Shown here: positions 1-9,250 of the stretch, in pieces
How positions within the stretch are numbered: the first letter of the stretch is position 1
Layout of the letters: every line of letters begins with the position of its first letter
NCBI GenBank assembly: GCA_020637805.1
Contig: JACKJU010000005.1
Coordinates: forward strand, 230,807 to 294,806
Reading direction: 5' to 3'
Origin: Nitratireductor sp.
GTDB lineage: Bacteria > Pseudomonadota > Alphaproteobacteria > Rhizobiales > Rhizobiaceae
DNA length: 64,000 nt
Program-made: the position numbers and the translations under genes
The notes under the pieces: generated by a model
The model's database searches: none
Seen by the model: only the letters and a program-made list of their open reading frames with translations
Told to the model about the DNA's origin: nothing

Positions 1-1603
1 CCTTGTTGTGCCGCTTGATCGTGGCAAAACGCTCCTGAAATGCCGCATCCGATGACAGGTCAGACAATTGAGAGAGAGCCTCGGTATCCGACATCAGGTC
101 GCTGCCGCTCACGGCTTCCTGGGCAAGGCGATAGAGTTCCGGGTTGCACTGCATCAGCCAGCGGCGGGGCGTGATGCCGTTGGTCTTGTTGTTGATGCGG
201 CCAGGGAAGACGGCATTCAGATCGGCAAAGACGGTTTCCTTCATCAGGTCGGAATGCAGCGCGGAAACACCGTTGATCGAATGCGATCCCATGAAGGCCA
301 GATTGCCCATGCGCACCCTGCGGTCTCCGGATTCATCGATCAGCGAGATGCGCGAGATTGCGCCATCGTCGACTCCATCCTTGCGCGCCTTGCGAAGTAT
401 CTTTGCATTGATCTGATAGATGATCTGCATCTGCCGCGGAAAGAGGCGTTCCATGAGGGGAACCGGCCAGCTTTCAAGCGCTTCGGGCAGCAGGGTGTGG
501 TTGGTGTAGGCAAAGGTGCCGGTGGTCAACTCCCATGCGCGATCAAAATCTATTCCATGGATATCGATCAGCAGGCGCATCAGCTCGGCAACGGCGATTG
601 CAGGATGCGTGTCGTTGAGCTGGATGGCTATCTTGTCCGGAAGGTTGTCGAACGTGTTGTAGGTCTGCTCATGGCGGCGCAGGATGTCCTGAAGGGAGGC
701 CGAGGAGAAGAAATACTCCTGGCGCAGGCGCAATTCCTGCCCGGCAATGTGCGAATCCGCAGGATAGAGCACGCGGGTTAGGGCGGATGCCTTGTTGCTT
801 TCCTCAAGTGCGCCGACATGGTCGCCGGCGTTGAAGCGCTTGAGCAGGATCGGGTCGATCGGAACCGCAGACCAAAGACGCAACGTGTTGACCCGGTTGG
901 CCTTCCAGCCGACGACAGGCGTGTCATAGGCCGTGGCAATCAACCGTTCTGCAGGGCGCCACTTGAAGACCGTGTTGCCCGCGCTGTCGGTGCCGGATGG
1001 TTCGACAAGGCCGCCAAAGCCGATTTCGTAGGAGGATTCGCGTCGTTCGAATTCCCAGGGATTGCCGTGCGATAGCCAGGTTTCGGGTAGCTCGACCTGC
1101 CAGCCGTCCGATATCTCCTGCCGGAACAGGCCATGCTGGTAGCGAATGCCATAGCCATAGGCAGGAATGCCGACGCTTGCCATGGACTCCATGAAACAGG
1201 CTGCAAGGCGGCCAAGGCCGCCATTGCCCAGCGCGGCATCGGGTTCAAGCTCGCGCAGCATGTCGAAATCAACGCCAAGGCTGGCGAGCGCCTGGGTCAA
1301 TTGGGACTGCAGTTCGAGGTTCGAGATGGCATCGCGCAGAAGACGGCCGATCAGGAATTCCAGCGACAGGTAATAGACGCGCTTGGAGCCGGTAGCGTAG
1401 GTCTGGCGCGTTGACTGCATCCAGCGATCAATGATGCGGTCGCGCACCACGAGAATCGTTGCTTCCAGCCAGTCATGTGGCTTTGCGGCCTTGGGGTCCT
1501 TGCCCGTACCATAGGTTAGGCGGTCAACGATCTCCGAGGCAAGAATTTCCGGAGTGCTGGTGCGAACGGAGGGTTCGGGCAGCTTTTCGACATTGGCGAT
1601 CAT
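1..1603 (-). CDS. glgP: Glycogen phosphorylase, N-terminal part (runs off window edge)
   Basis: The reverse-strand reading frame opens at an ATG at 1603 (MIANVEKLPEPSVRT) and stays open to base 1, about 534 residues of a family normally near 820. It would release glucose-1-phosphate from glycogen or maltodextrin in the cytoplasm with pyridoxal phosphate. Typical family stretches are visible: YYLSLEFLIGRLL, EPDAALGNGGLGRLAACF, YGYGIRYQHGLF, QLNDTHPAIAVAELMR and NKTNGITPRRWL. The C-terminal part with the PLP lysine lies outside the window, so completeness cannot be judged. It sits downstream of an alpha-glucosidase on the same strand, which fits alpha-glucan use. Confidence 0.95.
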   Translation of the reverse strand, partial: MIANVEKLPEPSVRTSTPEILASEIVDRLTYGTGKDPKAAKPHDWLEATILVVRDRIIDRWMQSTRQTYATGSKRVYYLSLEFLIGRLLRDAISNLELQSQLTQALASLGVDFDMLRELEPDAALGNGGLGRLAACFMESMASVGIPAYGYGIRYQHGLFRQEISDGWQVELPETWLSHGNPWEFERRESSYEIGFGGLVEPSGTDSAGNTVFKWRPAERLIATAYDTPVVGWKANRVNTLRLWSAVPIDPILLKRFNAGDHVGALEESNKASALTRVLYPADSHIAGQELRLRQEYFFSSASLQDILRRHEQTYNTFDNLPDKIAIQLNDTHPAIAVAELMRLLIDIHGIDFDRAWELTTGTFAYTNHTLLPEALESWPVPLMERLFPRQMQIIYQINAKILRKARKDGVDDGAISRISLIDESGDRRVRMGNLAFMGSHSINGVSALHSDLMKETVFADLNAVFPGRINNKTNGITPRRWLMQCNPELYRLAQEAVSGSDLMSDTEALSQLSDLSSDAAFQERFATIKRHNK

Positions 1604-1621
1604 GTGCGTGTCTCTTCAAGG

Positions 1622-1714
1622 ATCGATTCAATCGATTTAATCATGTCTTTTAGTTCGGTGACGTGAAGACGTCAAACAGCATTTAACGGAATGCTGCACC
1701 TGCGAACAGCATTC
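1622..1714 (-). promoter_or_regulatory. glgP promoter with nested inverted repeats
   Basis: On the minus strand a -35 TTGACG (1675-1670) and -10 TAAAAG (1652-1647) are separated by exactly 17 bases. Three inverted repeats surround it: ATCGATT-C-AATCGAT (1622-1636) between promoter and start codon, TGACGT-GAAG-ACGTCA (1659-1674) over the -35, and GAATGCTG-N10-CAGCATTC (1689-1714) upstream. The last one could also act as a weak terminator for the preceding glucosidase gene. The pattern suggests that glgP is controlled separately from its neighbour. No regulator is assigned. Confidence 0.5.
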
Positions 1715-1752
1715 TGTCAAACGCCTTTGTTGCAATGGGCAAAAATATGCAG

Positions 1753-3342
1753 TCAGCCGAGCGAGGCGATGATGAACCCGTTCGGTCCGAAATGGACACG
1801 GGTTTCGCCGATCCTGACGTTTTGCGACAGTTGCAAAGTTACCGGCGAGGGCAGGGCAAGCTCTACCTCCGACTTCGAGAGGTTGAAGGCACACAGGAAT
1901 TTTCCGCCGCGTAGGAAGGCGAGAAGCGGCTCTGGCGTGCCAAGGAATTCCGTGCGGCCAGTTCGTAACGCATCGCTTGATTTGCGCAGGGCGAGCATCT
2001 GCCTGTAGAGCGCTAGCACGGTGTCTTCGCCCGACTGCATCGACAAGGCGTTGCGCAACTGTGGCTGCTTGACGGGGAGCCAGGTCTGCTCGGCCTCGGA
2101 AAAGCCGCCATTGGGCTTGTTGTGCTCCCAGACCATCGGCGTGCGGCAGCCGTCGCGTCCCTTGTCCTCGGGCCAGAACATGATCCCTTGCGGGTCGGTC
2201 AGTTCATCGTATTCCAGTTCGGTTTCTGTCTGGCCGAATTCCTCACCCTGGTAGATGCAGATCGAACCCTCGAAGGACAGCAGCATGGCCGCTGCAAGTT
2301 TCGCCAGGGATTGAGAGTCTGCACCATGCCCCGCCCAGCGGCTCACATGGCGAACCACGTCATGGTTCGAAAAGGCCCAGCATGGCCAGCCCTTGTGCGC
2401 CTTCTCGAAGAACTCGGTTATCTGCCCCCGGAAGTGGTCGGCATCGAAGCGGGGTCCCAGCATCTCGAACGAATAGGCCATGTGAAGCCGATTGCCGCTC
2501 GTATACTCGCCCATGAGTTCGATGGAGTGGTGGCTGTCGCCAACTTCGCCAACGAGTGTGCGGGCGTCGTAGCGGTCCAGCAGATCGCGCATGCGTTCAA
2601 GGAAGCCGATGTTCTCGGGCTGGTTCTTCGAGAACAGGTGATACTGCATGTCGTAGGGGCGCCACGCATTTCGCGATTGCGGCCTGAAGTCTGCAGGGTC
2701 ATGGCGCAGCAGCCGGTCGTGGAAGTAGTAGTTGACCGTGTCCAGCCGGAACCCGTCCACGCCGCGGTCGAGCCAGAACTTCATGGATGAAAGAAGATAG
2801 TCCTGGACCTCAGGATTGTGGAAATTGAAGTCCGGCTGCTCCTTCAGGAAGTTGTGGAAGTAGTACTGCTTCCGGCGCGGCTCCCATTCCCATGCGATAC
2901 CGCCGAAGATCGCCTGCCAGTTGTTCGGCGCGCTTCCGTCGGGTTTGGGGTCGGCCCAGACATACCAGTCTGACTTGGGATTTTCACGCGACGAGCGCGA
3001 TTCCCGAAAATGGGGATGCTGGTCCGAAGAATGGGAAAGAACCTGATCGATGATGACTTTCAGGCCAAGACCATGGGCCTTTTCGATCATCGCGTCGAAA
3101 TCAGCCAGTGTGCCAAATACCGGGTCGATGTCGAAGTAGTCGGCCACGTCGTAGCCCATGTCCTTCATCGGCGAGGTAAAGATCGGCGACAGCCAGATGG
3201 CGTCGACTCCAAGATCCGCAACGTGTTCCAGGCGCGAGGTTATTCCCGCAAGATCTCCGACACCGTCGCCGTTGGCATCCTGGAAGGAGCGCGGGTAAAT
3301 CTGGTACGTGACGCTGCCGCGCCACCAATCCTTGTTGGTCAT
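1753..3342 (-). CDS. GH13 alpha-glucosidase (AglA-like)
   Basis: A 529-residue cytoplasmic (beta/alpha)8 glycoside hydrolase, expected to hydrolyse alpha-glucosides such as sucrose, maltose or trehalulose. The N-terminus WWRGSVTYQIYPRSFQDANG is characteristic of the family. The GH13 catalytic triad is complete: nucleophile D201 in GFRLDTVN, acid/base E266 in LVGEVGD and stabiliser D328 in FSNHDVV. It most resembles rhizobial AglA, but the agl transport genes are not adjacent, so no symbol is given. It lies between the ASPIC gene (116-base gap) and glgP. No signal peptide is seen. The start ATG gives the usual family N-terminus. Confidence 0.92.
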   Translation of the reverse strand: MTNKDWWRGSVTYQIYPRSFQDANGDGVGDLAGITSRLEHVADLGVDAIWLSPIFTSPMKDMGYDVADYFDIDPVFGTLADFDAMIEKAHGLGLKVIIDQVLSHSSDQHPHFRESRSSRENPKSDWYVWADPKPDGSAPNNWQAIFGGIAWEWEPRRKQYYFHNFLKEQPDFNFHNPEVQDYLLSSMKFWLDRGVDGFRLDTVNYYFHDRLLRHDPADFRPQSRNAWRPYDMQYHLFSKNQPENIGFLERMRDLLDRYDARTLVGEVGDSHHSIELMGEYTSGNRLHMAYSFEMLGPRFDADHFRGQITEFFEKAHKGWPCWAFSNHDVVRHVSRWAGHGADSQSLAKLAAAMLLSFEGSICIYQGEEFGQTETELEYDELTDPQGIMFWPEDKGRDGCRTPMVWEHNKPNGGFSEAEQTWLPVKQPQLRNALSMQSGEDTVLALYRQMLALRKSSDALRTGRTEFLGTPEPLLAFLRGGKFLCAFNLSKSEVELALPSPVTLQLSQNVRIGETRVHFGPNGFIIASLG

Positions 3343-3458
3343 GTTTGTTCAGGCCTGTCTGTGATGGATGCGAAGGAGCCGCATGCACGCAAGGTTTCCC
3401 GGTTCGGACCGATTCTGCAAGCGTGAAGCCGAGCCTGTTCAACGAGGATCGGTATCGG

Positions 3459-5168
3459 TCATTCCGGTAGCCAGTAGCGCGCCGATTCCGCGCCACGGTC
3501 GATGCGGACAAACTGGTTTGCAAAGACCCGGAAGGGTGCCGACCATTCTCCGTCGGGCCACTGGACGCGGATCTGGGCGCGTTCGGCCACGCCAAGGCCA
3601 ACGTGAACGAACCCGATATGGCCGGACGCATGGCCGCCACCAACCTGAATGGTTCGCACGCGCGTTTCGTTGCCGCTCTTCACGGAAATCCTGGCGCCCA
3701 CCGCATCGCGGTTGGCCCCCTTCTGCGCGAGTTCGATTTCAAGCCAGTTGCCCATCTGCATGGTCTTGCCGCCCTGCGCCATGGCTCCGGTATTGCGGAA
3801 CAGCGAGGCCTTGCCGCCGCGATTGACCACAAGCAGGTCGAGCATTCCGTCATTGTTGAAGTCGGCGATCACCGCGCCACGGCCTTTCGTATGAAGCGCG
3901 ATGCCGGACAGGTCACCGGCCTCGACAAACTTGCCGTCATGGGTGCCCAGAAGCATGTTGTCCGGGTCGAAGTCGGCAAAGTCCGGCATCTTCTCCACGT
4001 TTCCCTTGGCGATGAAGAGGTCGAGTTTGCCGTCATTGTTGAAGTCGGCGAATTCGGAGTGCCAGCCCGTCGAAGGCCTGATGGCATCCCCCACATAAGG
4101 CCGCTGAGCGGTTGCCCCGCGCTCGAACGCGATGTCACGATAGACCGGGCGGCCTTCCTCTGCTTCTTCGTCCAATGTCTGGAGCTTGGTATCGCCCATG
4201 GAGGTGAGCGCATATTCCGGGTAGCCATCGGCGTTCAGGTCAGCTTCGGCAATTCCCATTCCCCAGATCGTGACATGCCGCCAGCCCTCGGCGGCGCGGT
4301 ACAAACGGGGAGGGCGCTGCGGGTCCATGCGCCAGAGCTGCTCCTCGCCACCACGGTAATATTGCCGGTCATTCGTCATCCTGAGATCCGGTTCGCCTGA
4401 GCGTTTCCAGTCGGTGAACAGCATGGACAGCGTGCAGTAGCCTGGCGAAAGCGTCATCTGCTGGGAATAATCGGGCTCTCCGCCAGTTCCTGATGCCGAA
4501 AGGTTGCCCGATTTGTCATCGACCTGGGGTCGGAAAAGAAAGTTGTCGTGGCAAGTGCCCCACGGCGAGCCGGGTGCGGAACGGTCGACATAGTTGCCGA
4601 AGGCAAGGGTGGGGTAGGTGCGGTCTTTCTCGAAGGTCGCGGCAAAAGCCGTCGTCCATTCACGGCCTCCGTCGAAGGAGAACTGGCGCGAGGCATTTGT
4701 AAAGGTGCAGTCCGGGCCACCCTTCAGGATCGCGTTGCGTCCAACTCTCAGGAGAACGATGTCCTTGTGCCCGTCATTGTCGATGTCGACAGGATAGGCT
4801 CCGGTGACGTTCTCAAGCAGAGCCGGATCCAGACCTGTTTCGCGTTTCTCGAAAGAGAGTTCACCACCTGTCGCGGACTTGTTGACATAGAGTTGGGCAG
4901 GGTTCTTGCCGCCTGCAATGAACAGATCGGTCTTGCGGTCGCCGTTGCAGTCAAGACCCGCGCCGCCGCCGCCAACAAAGAACTCCCAGGGACCGTCATA
5001 AACATGATCGATTCCTGCTGCGCCTGCCTGTTCGACCATGAATGGCACGTCCATCACAAGCCCGCGTTTGTCGCGATCCTGAGTGATGTCGGAGGCTGCG
5101 GTTATTGCAGGGATCAACGATACGAGCGCAGCAAGCGCGCCGAGCGATACAGGCGAGTTCATTCTCAT
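3459..5168 (-). CDS. FG-GAP/VCBS repeat protein with C-terminal ASPIC/UnbV domain (CRTAC1 family)
   Basis: A 569-residue exported protein with an N-terminal signal peptide (LGALAALVSLIPAITAAS). Several calcium-loop-like beta-propeller repeats follow, e.g. GLDCNGDRKTDLF, DIDNDGHKDIVLL, DLNADGYPEYAL, DFNNDGKLDLFIAKG and DFNNDGMLDLLVV. An ASPIC/UnbV domain closes the protein (NWLEIELAQKGANRDAVGAR to the C-terminus). Its start codon overlaps the stop of the upstream di-haem oxidoreductase by 4 bases (ATGA), so the two are very probably co-translated and may work together in the periplasm. The molecular function of the family is not established. Confidence 0.88.
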   Translation of the reverse strand: MRMNSPVSLGALAALVSLIPAITAASDITQDRDKRGLVMDVPFMVEQAGAAGIDHVYDGPWEFFVGGGGAGLDCNGDRKTDLFIAGGKNPAQLYVNKSATGGELSFEKRETGLDPALLENVTGAYPVDIDNDGHKDIVLLRVGRNAILKGGPDCTFTNASRQFSFDGGREWTTAFAATFEKDRTYPTLAFGNYVDRSAPGSPWGTCHDNFLFRPQVDDKSGNLSASGTGGEPDYSQQMTLSPGYCTLSMLFTDWKRSGEPDLRMTNDRQYYRGGEEQLWRMDPQRPPRLYRAAEGWRHVTIWGMGIAEADLNADGYPEYALTSMGDTKLQTLDEEAEEGRPVYRDIAFERGATAQRPYVGDAIRPSTGWHSEFADFNNDGKLDLFIAKGNVEKMPDFADFDPDNMLLGTHDGKFVEAGDLSGIALHTKGRGAVIADFNNDGMLDLLVVNRGGKASLFRNTGAMAQGGKTMQMGNWLEIELAQKGANRDAVGARISVKSGNETRVRTIQVGGGHASGHIGFVHVGLGVAERAQIRVQWPDGEWSAPFRVFANQFVRIDRGAESARYWLPE

Positions 5169-6598
5169 GGTTCTATTACCAGCGTTTTGAGGAATGCGAT
5201 CAACGCCGAGCGTTCCTCTTCTGCAAGTTTTTCGTACGCTCGCGCGGCGTCGCTTCCTTCCCCGCCATGGGCCCGGATCACCTCGTCAAGCGTCGTCAGG
5301 TCGCCGCGATGGCCATAAGGTTCGGTCGAGCCAATGCCCCAAAGTTCCGATGTCATGAAAACATCGCGATCGACGAACCGCTGGGACAGGAGTTCGTTGC
5401 CCAATGTCGCGATCTTCTGGTCGGCAATGCGATGCCGCTTCAGATCACCGAACAGCGGGATCATGACTTCACCCTTTTCATTGCGTTCCAGTGATTGCGC
5501 CCAGCTGAACGAGGAGAGGTCGTAGATCGCGGGTTCGCCGTTCTCGTTCTCACGCAGCGTGCCTGCGGCGTCAAACGGGCCCGGATCGCTGAAGTCGAGT
5601 GATTTCAACGGCAGGGCACGGATGTGGCAGGAATTGCAGCCGATGGTGTCGAACACCTGGCTTCCGGACGCTGCGGCTGCCCGCCATTCCGCATTTTCAG
5701 GTTTCATGACGGTGGGGGCGTGCAGGGTGGCTTGCCAGGCGACGAGCGCCGAAATGTCTGCCGGCGCGAGTTCGTCTTCCTTGCCGTCCTCGTCGAAGTC
5801 GCTTTCTCCCGTCCAGCGCGTGCCAAAGCGCTCCACCGGCTGGATGCCGTGATGCTGGTTCAATGCGTTGACCGAAAACTGCCTGAGCGAGGTCATGACG
5901 CCCTTCTGGCTGAAGGGGCGTATGACGAGGTCGGTGTCCACACCATCCAGTTCGGAAAGGTCGGCCATGCCGTCCGGTTCGACCGTGATGCTGCCGAACG
6001 AAACTCCCTTGGTAACCAAGGGCAGGGTGGCAGGCTTTCCGCTCTTGCGCGCCTGATCGGCGGCTAGCCTGCGGATCGACTGGAGATCGGCTGTCATTTC
6101 GCGGGCCAGCAATTCGACAAGCCCGGCACCGAACAGGTGGTTTGTATTGCGCTCGTTGGAGAATTGCGGATCGGTTGAATCGAAATCGGCATTGCCGAAA
6201 CCTTCCGAGACGAAGACATTCACCGTGAAGTCTCCAGCCCCTCCCGCTGCAGGCGAATTGTGACAGCTGGCGCAGGAATTCGCGTCCATTCCAGCCATGC
6301 GCTGGAATGCTTCGCGGGCCTCGCGTTTGCGCTTTGTCGGAATGATGGCCTGGGTGGCCATTGGCCGGCCGGCACCGTCGAGCCTGGTGAACGGCGCAGC
6401 AAACAGGAGTTCTCCGTGTTTGGCGAGGGCGGTGAGTTGACCAGGAGTCAGGCGCCCGGACGGCATGGCGTCAGCGGGCAGGGGGGAAACGGCCCTCTCT
6501 TCCCAAGGTTTAGCTGCGCCTTCCTCCCCGGCCAGGGCGGGCGGGGCAGCCGAAATCATGCAAGCCACAGCCAGCGTGACATATCCTGCTCGTTTCAT
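5165..6598 (-). CDS. Di-haem oxidoreductase family protein (DUF1111-type cytochrome c)
   Basis: Taking the ATG at 6598 gives 477 residues starting MKRAGYVTLAVACMISAAPP, a clear signal peptide. The open frame extends further upstream only by running inside the ROK gene. Two haem c motifs are present: CASCH (C109-H113) and CNSCH (C321-H325). Both match the DUF1111 di-haem oxidoreductase layout, related to bacterial cytochrome c peroxidases. The protein should be periplasmic and redox-active; its substrate is unknown. It starts 7 bases after the ROK regulator stop and overlaps the ASPIC protein, so the three genes form one transcription unit. Confidence 0.88.
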   Translation of the reverse strand: MKRAGYVTLAVACMISAAPPALAGEEGAAKPWEERAVSPLPADAMPSGRLTPGQLTALAKHGELLFAAPFTRLDGAGRPMATQAIIPTKRKREAREAFQRMAGMDANSCASCHNSPAAGGAGDFTVNVFVSEGFGNADFDSTDPQFSNERNTNHLFGAGLVELLAREMTADLQSIRRLAADQARKSGKPATLPLVTKGVSFGSITVEPDGMADLSELDGVDTDLVIRPFSQKGVMTSLRQFSVNALNQHHGIQPVERFGTRWTGESDFDEDGKEDELAPADISALVAWQATLHAPTVMKPENAEWRAAAASGSQVFDTIGCNSCHIRALPLKSLDFSDPGPFDAAGTLRENENGEPAIYDLSSFSWAQSLERNEKGEVMIPLFGDLKRHRIADQKIATLGNELLSQRFVDRDVFMTSELWGIGSTEPYGHRGDLTTLDEVIRAHGGEGSDAARAYEKLAEEERSALIAFLKTLVIEP

Positions 6599-6605
6599 TG
6601 CGGGT

Positions 6606-7892
6606 CTATCCTGTTTCTTCCAGCATACCGGCATCGGCGGTGCGGTTTGGACTGATCGTCCGATCCAGTGCGGCGAGGGCTGTCGAAATCGTTCCAAGAC
6701 GGGCCAGCCCCACGTCATCGGGGTAGCAATGTATCTCGACATTTTCGTGGGACAGACCGACACCCCGGCCAAGGGAGGCGCGAATCTCCGGCTCCATGAG
6801 ATCGAAGGCAACCACGCCAGAACCGACAAAGGCTACCGGCATCGGGTCGAGCAGGGCAAAAAGGCTTCGCAGCCCGTTCCCCAGCGCCGCTCCCGCCTCC
6901 CGGTAGGCCTCGGCGGCCATGAAATCGCCGGTTCGCGCCTTTTCGACCAGTTTGCGCATCGTTTCCAGCTCGATTCCCACCTTTTCATCTTCCGGCAGCT
7001 GCCTTGGATCTGAACCTCCCGCCCGGCGCAGGATGGCGTAGTAACCGGCATAGGCCTCGACGCAGCCGTGGCGTCCACACCGGCAAAGTGCTCCGTTTGG
7101 AATGTTGCACATGTGGCCGAACTCTGCGGCCGAGGAAAGAACGCCGGCAAACAGCTTGTCGTGCAGGAACATGCCCATGCCGATGCCCTGGGAAAGCAGG
7201 ATCGCGGCAAATGAGTTGCCATACCGCTCCGGCTCGAGATTTCGAAGAGCCGCTGCGATCATGTTGGCGTCGTTCAGGACCTTGACCGGAACCTGGAAAT
7301 GTTGCTCCAGCGCGGAACCGATTTCTATGTTGCGATGGGGCGTAATGGGTGACCACTGAAACCGCGTTCCTTCGGCATCGCTGACACCCTGGACGGCCAC
7401 TACGATATTGCGCAACGGGCCAGCCATATCCGACGACCTCTTCAGAATCGTGTCCAGCATGACGATCAGGTGTCTTGAGAATTCAGCTGGCGCGAGAGAC
7501 TTGATGTCGACGCTGACGTAAGTTTCGTCGATCAACTGGCCGCAGTAGTCAATCAGGGATGCCGAAAGGCGATTGTAAGAAACCGCCAGTGCGCCGACGC
7601 TCGCAGCGCCGGGATTGAGGGACAATGCCACCTGGGGACGCCCGCGCCTGGTAGGCCTGGCAGCTTCTTTCCCATCATCCTGGTGGCCTGCCGGCGCATA
7701 GGCGTCTGCTTCGGCTTCAATTACGTATTCGGATTCACGCAGGGCGCCGGTGATTGCCGTGATGGTGGAGGCGCTCAACCCGGTCTGCACGCTCAAGCCG
7801 GTGCGCGAAACGGGCCCTGTGGCCCGCAGGGCGGAGAGAATCCGCCGCTGGTTTTCGCGGCGCAGATCGTCAGATCGCGCGATAACGGTCAT
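6606..7892 (-). CDS. ROK-family transcriptional regulator
   Basis: A 428-residue sugar-responsive regulator. An N-terminal winged helix-turn-helix (about residues 12-60, RRENQRRILSALRATGPVSR) is followed by a sugar-kinase-like ROK fold. The ROK zinc signature is intact: H260 in EFGHMCN and CRCGRHGC at 270-277. It diverges from the xylFHG-type transporter, so by the XylR/NagC pattern it probably represses that operon in response to a sugar. It also heads an operon with the di-haem oxidoreductase 7 bases downstream, which is unusual company for a ROK repressor. Confidence 0.9.
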   Translation of the reverse strand: MTVIARSDDLRRENQRRILSALRATGPVSRTGLSVQTGLSASTITAITGALRESEYVIEAEADAYAPAGHQDDGKEAARPTRRGRPQVALSLNPGAASVGALAVSYNRLSASLIDYCGQLIDETYVSVDIKSLAPAEFSRHLIVMLDTILKRSSDMAGPLRNIVVAVQGVSDAEGTRFQWSPITPHRNIEIGSALEQHFQVPVKVLNDANMIAAALRNLEPERYGNSFAAILLSQGIGMGMFLHDKLFAGVLSSAAEFGHMCNIPNGALCRCGRHGCVEAYAGYYAILRRAGGSDPRQLPEDEKVGIELETMRKLVEKARTGDFMAAEAYREAGAALGNGLRSLFALLDPMPVAFVGSGVVAFDLMEPEIRASLGRGVGLSHENVEIHCYPDDVGLARLGTISTALAALDRTISPNRTADAGMLEETG

Positions 7893-7943
7893 GCTGAATG
7901 CTCCTCCACGATTCCGCCCCTGAATTGCTGCGATGCGAAAAAA

Positions 7944-8011
7944 CTAATGCAATGCAACATGTTAGCGGGATCAAGATTCATGTTGACACAGCGTAGGGCG
8001 TGAGTCACTAT
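7944..8011 (+). promoter_or_regulatory. Putative xylF promoter and ROK operator
   Basis: In the divergent ROK/xylF interval a -35 TTGACA (7983-7988) is followed after 17 bases by CACTAT (8006-8011). Just upstream lies an imperfect inverted repeat, CTAATG...CATGTTAG, with CTAA at 7944-7947 and TTAG at 7962-7965. That spacing suits a dimeric regulator. Linking it to the ROK protein is inference from position. Confidence 0.4.
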
Positions 8012-8111
8012 TTTTTTCGACCCTCGAATTAAAGGGGTCTGTCCGGCGGAGGTAGGCCGGATTGTTCAACAAAGTGGCATTGCCCAGTCGGGCATGCACC
8101 GGGAGGATTTT

Positions 8112-9146
8112 ATGAAGAAGAGCACTCTGGCGCTTGTCGGCGCCGTTTTTGCCATGGGCGTTGCCAACTGTGCAATCGCCAAGGACAAGACCATCGGCGT
8201 GTCCTGGTCGAACTTCCAGGAAGAGCGCTGGAAAACCGATGAAGCCGCAATGAAGGCCGCCATCGAAGCCAATGGCGACAAGTACATTTCCGCCGACGCG
8301 CAGGCATCTGCCTCCAAGCAGCTTACCGACGTTGAAGCACTGATCGCGCAGGGCGCCGATGCACTGGTCATCCTGGCAATGGACAAGGACGCCATTGGCC
8401 CGGCAGTCGACAAGGCTGCAGCCGAAGGTATTCCGGTTCTTGGCTATGACCGTCTCATCGAAGACAACCGCGCCTTCTACCTGACGTTCGACAACAAGGG
8501 CGTTGGCAAGATCATCGCCGAGAAGGTGAGCGCTGCGAAACCCGAAGGCAACTTCGCCATCATCAAGGGCGACAAGGGTGACCCGAACGCGACCTTCCTG
8601 CTCGAAGGCATGATGGAAGTCATCGGCGACGCTGTGAAGGCCGGCACGATCAACATCGCCTGCGAAACCTTCACCGACGGCTGGAAGCCGGACAATGCCC
8701 AGAAGAACATGGAGCAGTGCCTGACTTCCCAGAACAACAAGATCGATGCCGTGCTTGCAGAAAATGACGGCATGGCAGGCGGCGTTGTCGCGGCTCTGGC
8801 TGCTCAGGGCATGGCCGGAACCGTACCGGTAGGTGGTCAGGATGGAGATCTTGCCGCGATCAACCGCGTCGCCCGCGGCACGCAGACTGTTTCCGTGTGG
8901 AAGGACTCGCGTCAGCTCGGCAAGGCAGCCGGCAACATTGCCGCAGCCCTGGCTGAAGGCACGGCGATGGACCAGATCCCCGATGCGGTGAAATGGTCTG
9001 GCGGTGCGAAGGGCGTTGAAATGAACGCCATCTTCCTGCAGCCGACCCCGATCACCAAGGACAATATCGGTGATGCCATCGCGGCCGGACACATTTCCAA
9101 GGAACAGGCCTGCGAAGGCGCCATGGACGGTGTGAACGGCTGCTGA
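8112..9146 (+). CDS. xylF: Xylose-type ABC transporter substrate-binding protein
   Basis: A periplasmic binding protein of the ribose/xylose class, 344 residues from the ATG at 8112, which follows GGGAGGA and begins a signal peptide (MKKSTLALVGAVFAMGVANC). The mature part matches XylF: SWSNFQEERWKTDE, DALVILAMDKDAI, VLGYDRLIEDNRAFYLTFDN and a GQDGDLAAINRVARGTQT stretch. It should deliver D-xylose or a related pentose to the permease encoded downstream. An upstream in-frame ATG at 8094 would precede the Shine-Dalgarno sequence and is rejected. xylA and xylB are not in the window. Confidence 0.92.
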   Translation: MKKSTLALVGAVFAMGVANCAIAKDKTIGVSWSNFQEERWKTDEAAMKAAIEANGDKYISADAQASASKQLTDVEALIAQGADALVILAMDKDAIGPAVDKAAAEGIPVLGYDRLIEDNRAFYLTFDNKGVGKIIAEKVSAAKPEGNFAIIKGDKGDPNATFLLEGMMEVIGDAVKAGTINIACETFTDGWKPDNAQKNMEQCLTSQNNKIDAVLAENDGMAGGVVAALAAQGMAGTVPVGGQDGDLAAINRVARGTQTVSVWKDSRQLGKAAGNIAAALAEGTAMDQIPDAVKWSGGAKGVEMNAIFLQPTPITKDNIGDAIAAGHISKEQACEGAMDGVNGC

Positions 9147-9174
9147 GTCCAGCCTTTCAAGAAAAGGATCGCGC

Positions 9175-9198
9175 GCCGCGCCGGTATTCCGGCGCGGC
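9175..9198 (+). terminator. Stem-loop between xylF and xylH
   Basis: A perfect 10-bp stem (GCCGCGCCGG / CCGGCGCGGC) with loop TATT lies just after the xylF stop and has no long T-run. Such hairpins after binding-protein genes usually stabilise or attenuate the mRNA so that xylF is made in excess over the permease and ATPase. Confidence 0.6.
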
Positions 9199-9250
9199 CG
9201 TTTCCCGGCGGGATCAGCCCATCGGGAAGTGAAATGCCGGGGAGGAAGCC

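Noticed and set aside
68..1414. Several plus-strand frames in the first 1.4 kb
   Set aside because: All are antisense shadows of glycogen phosphorylase, whose minus-strand frame is continuous to the window edge.
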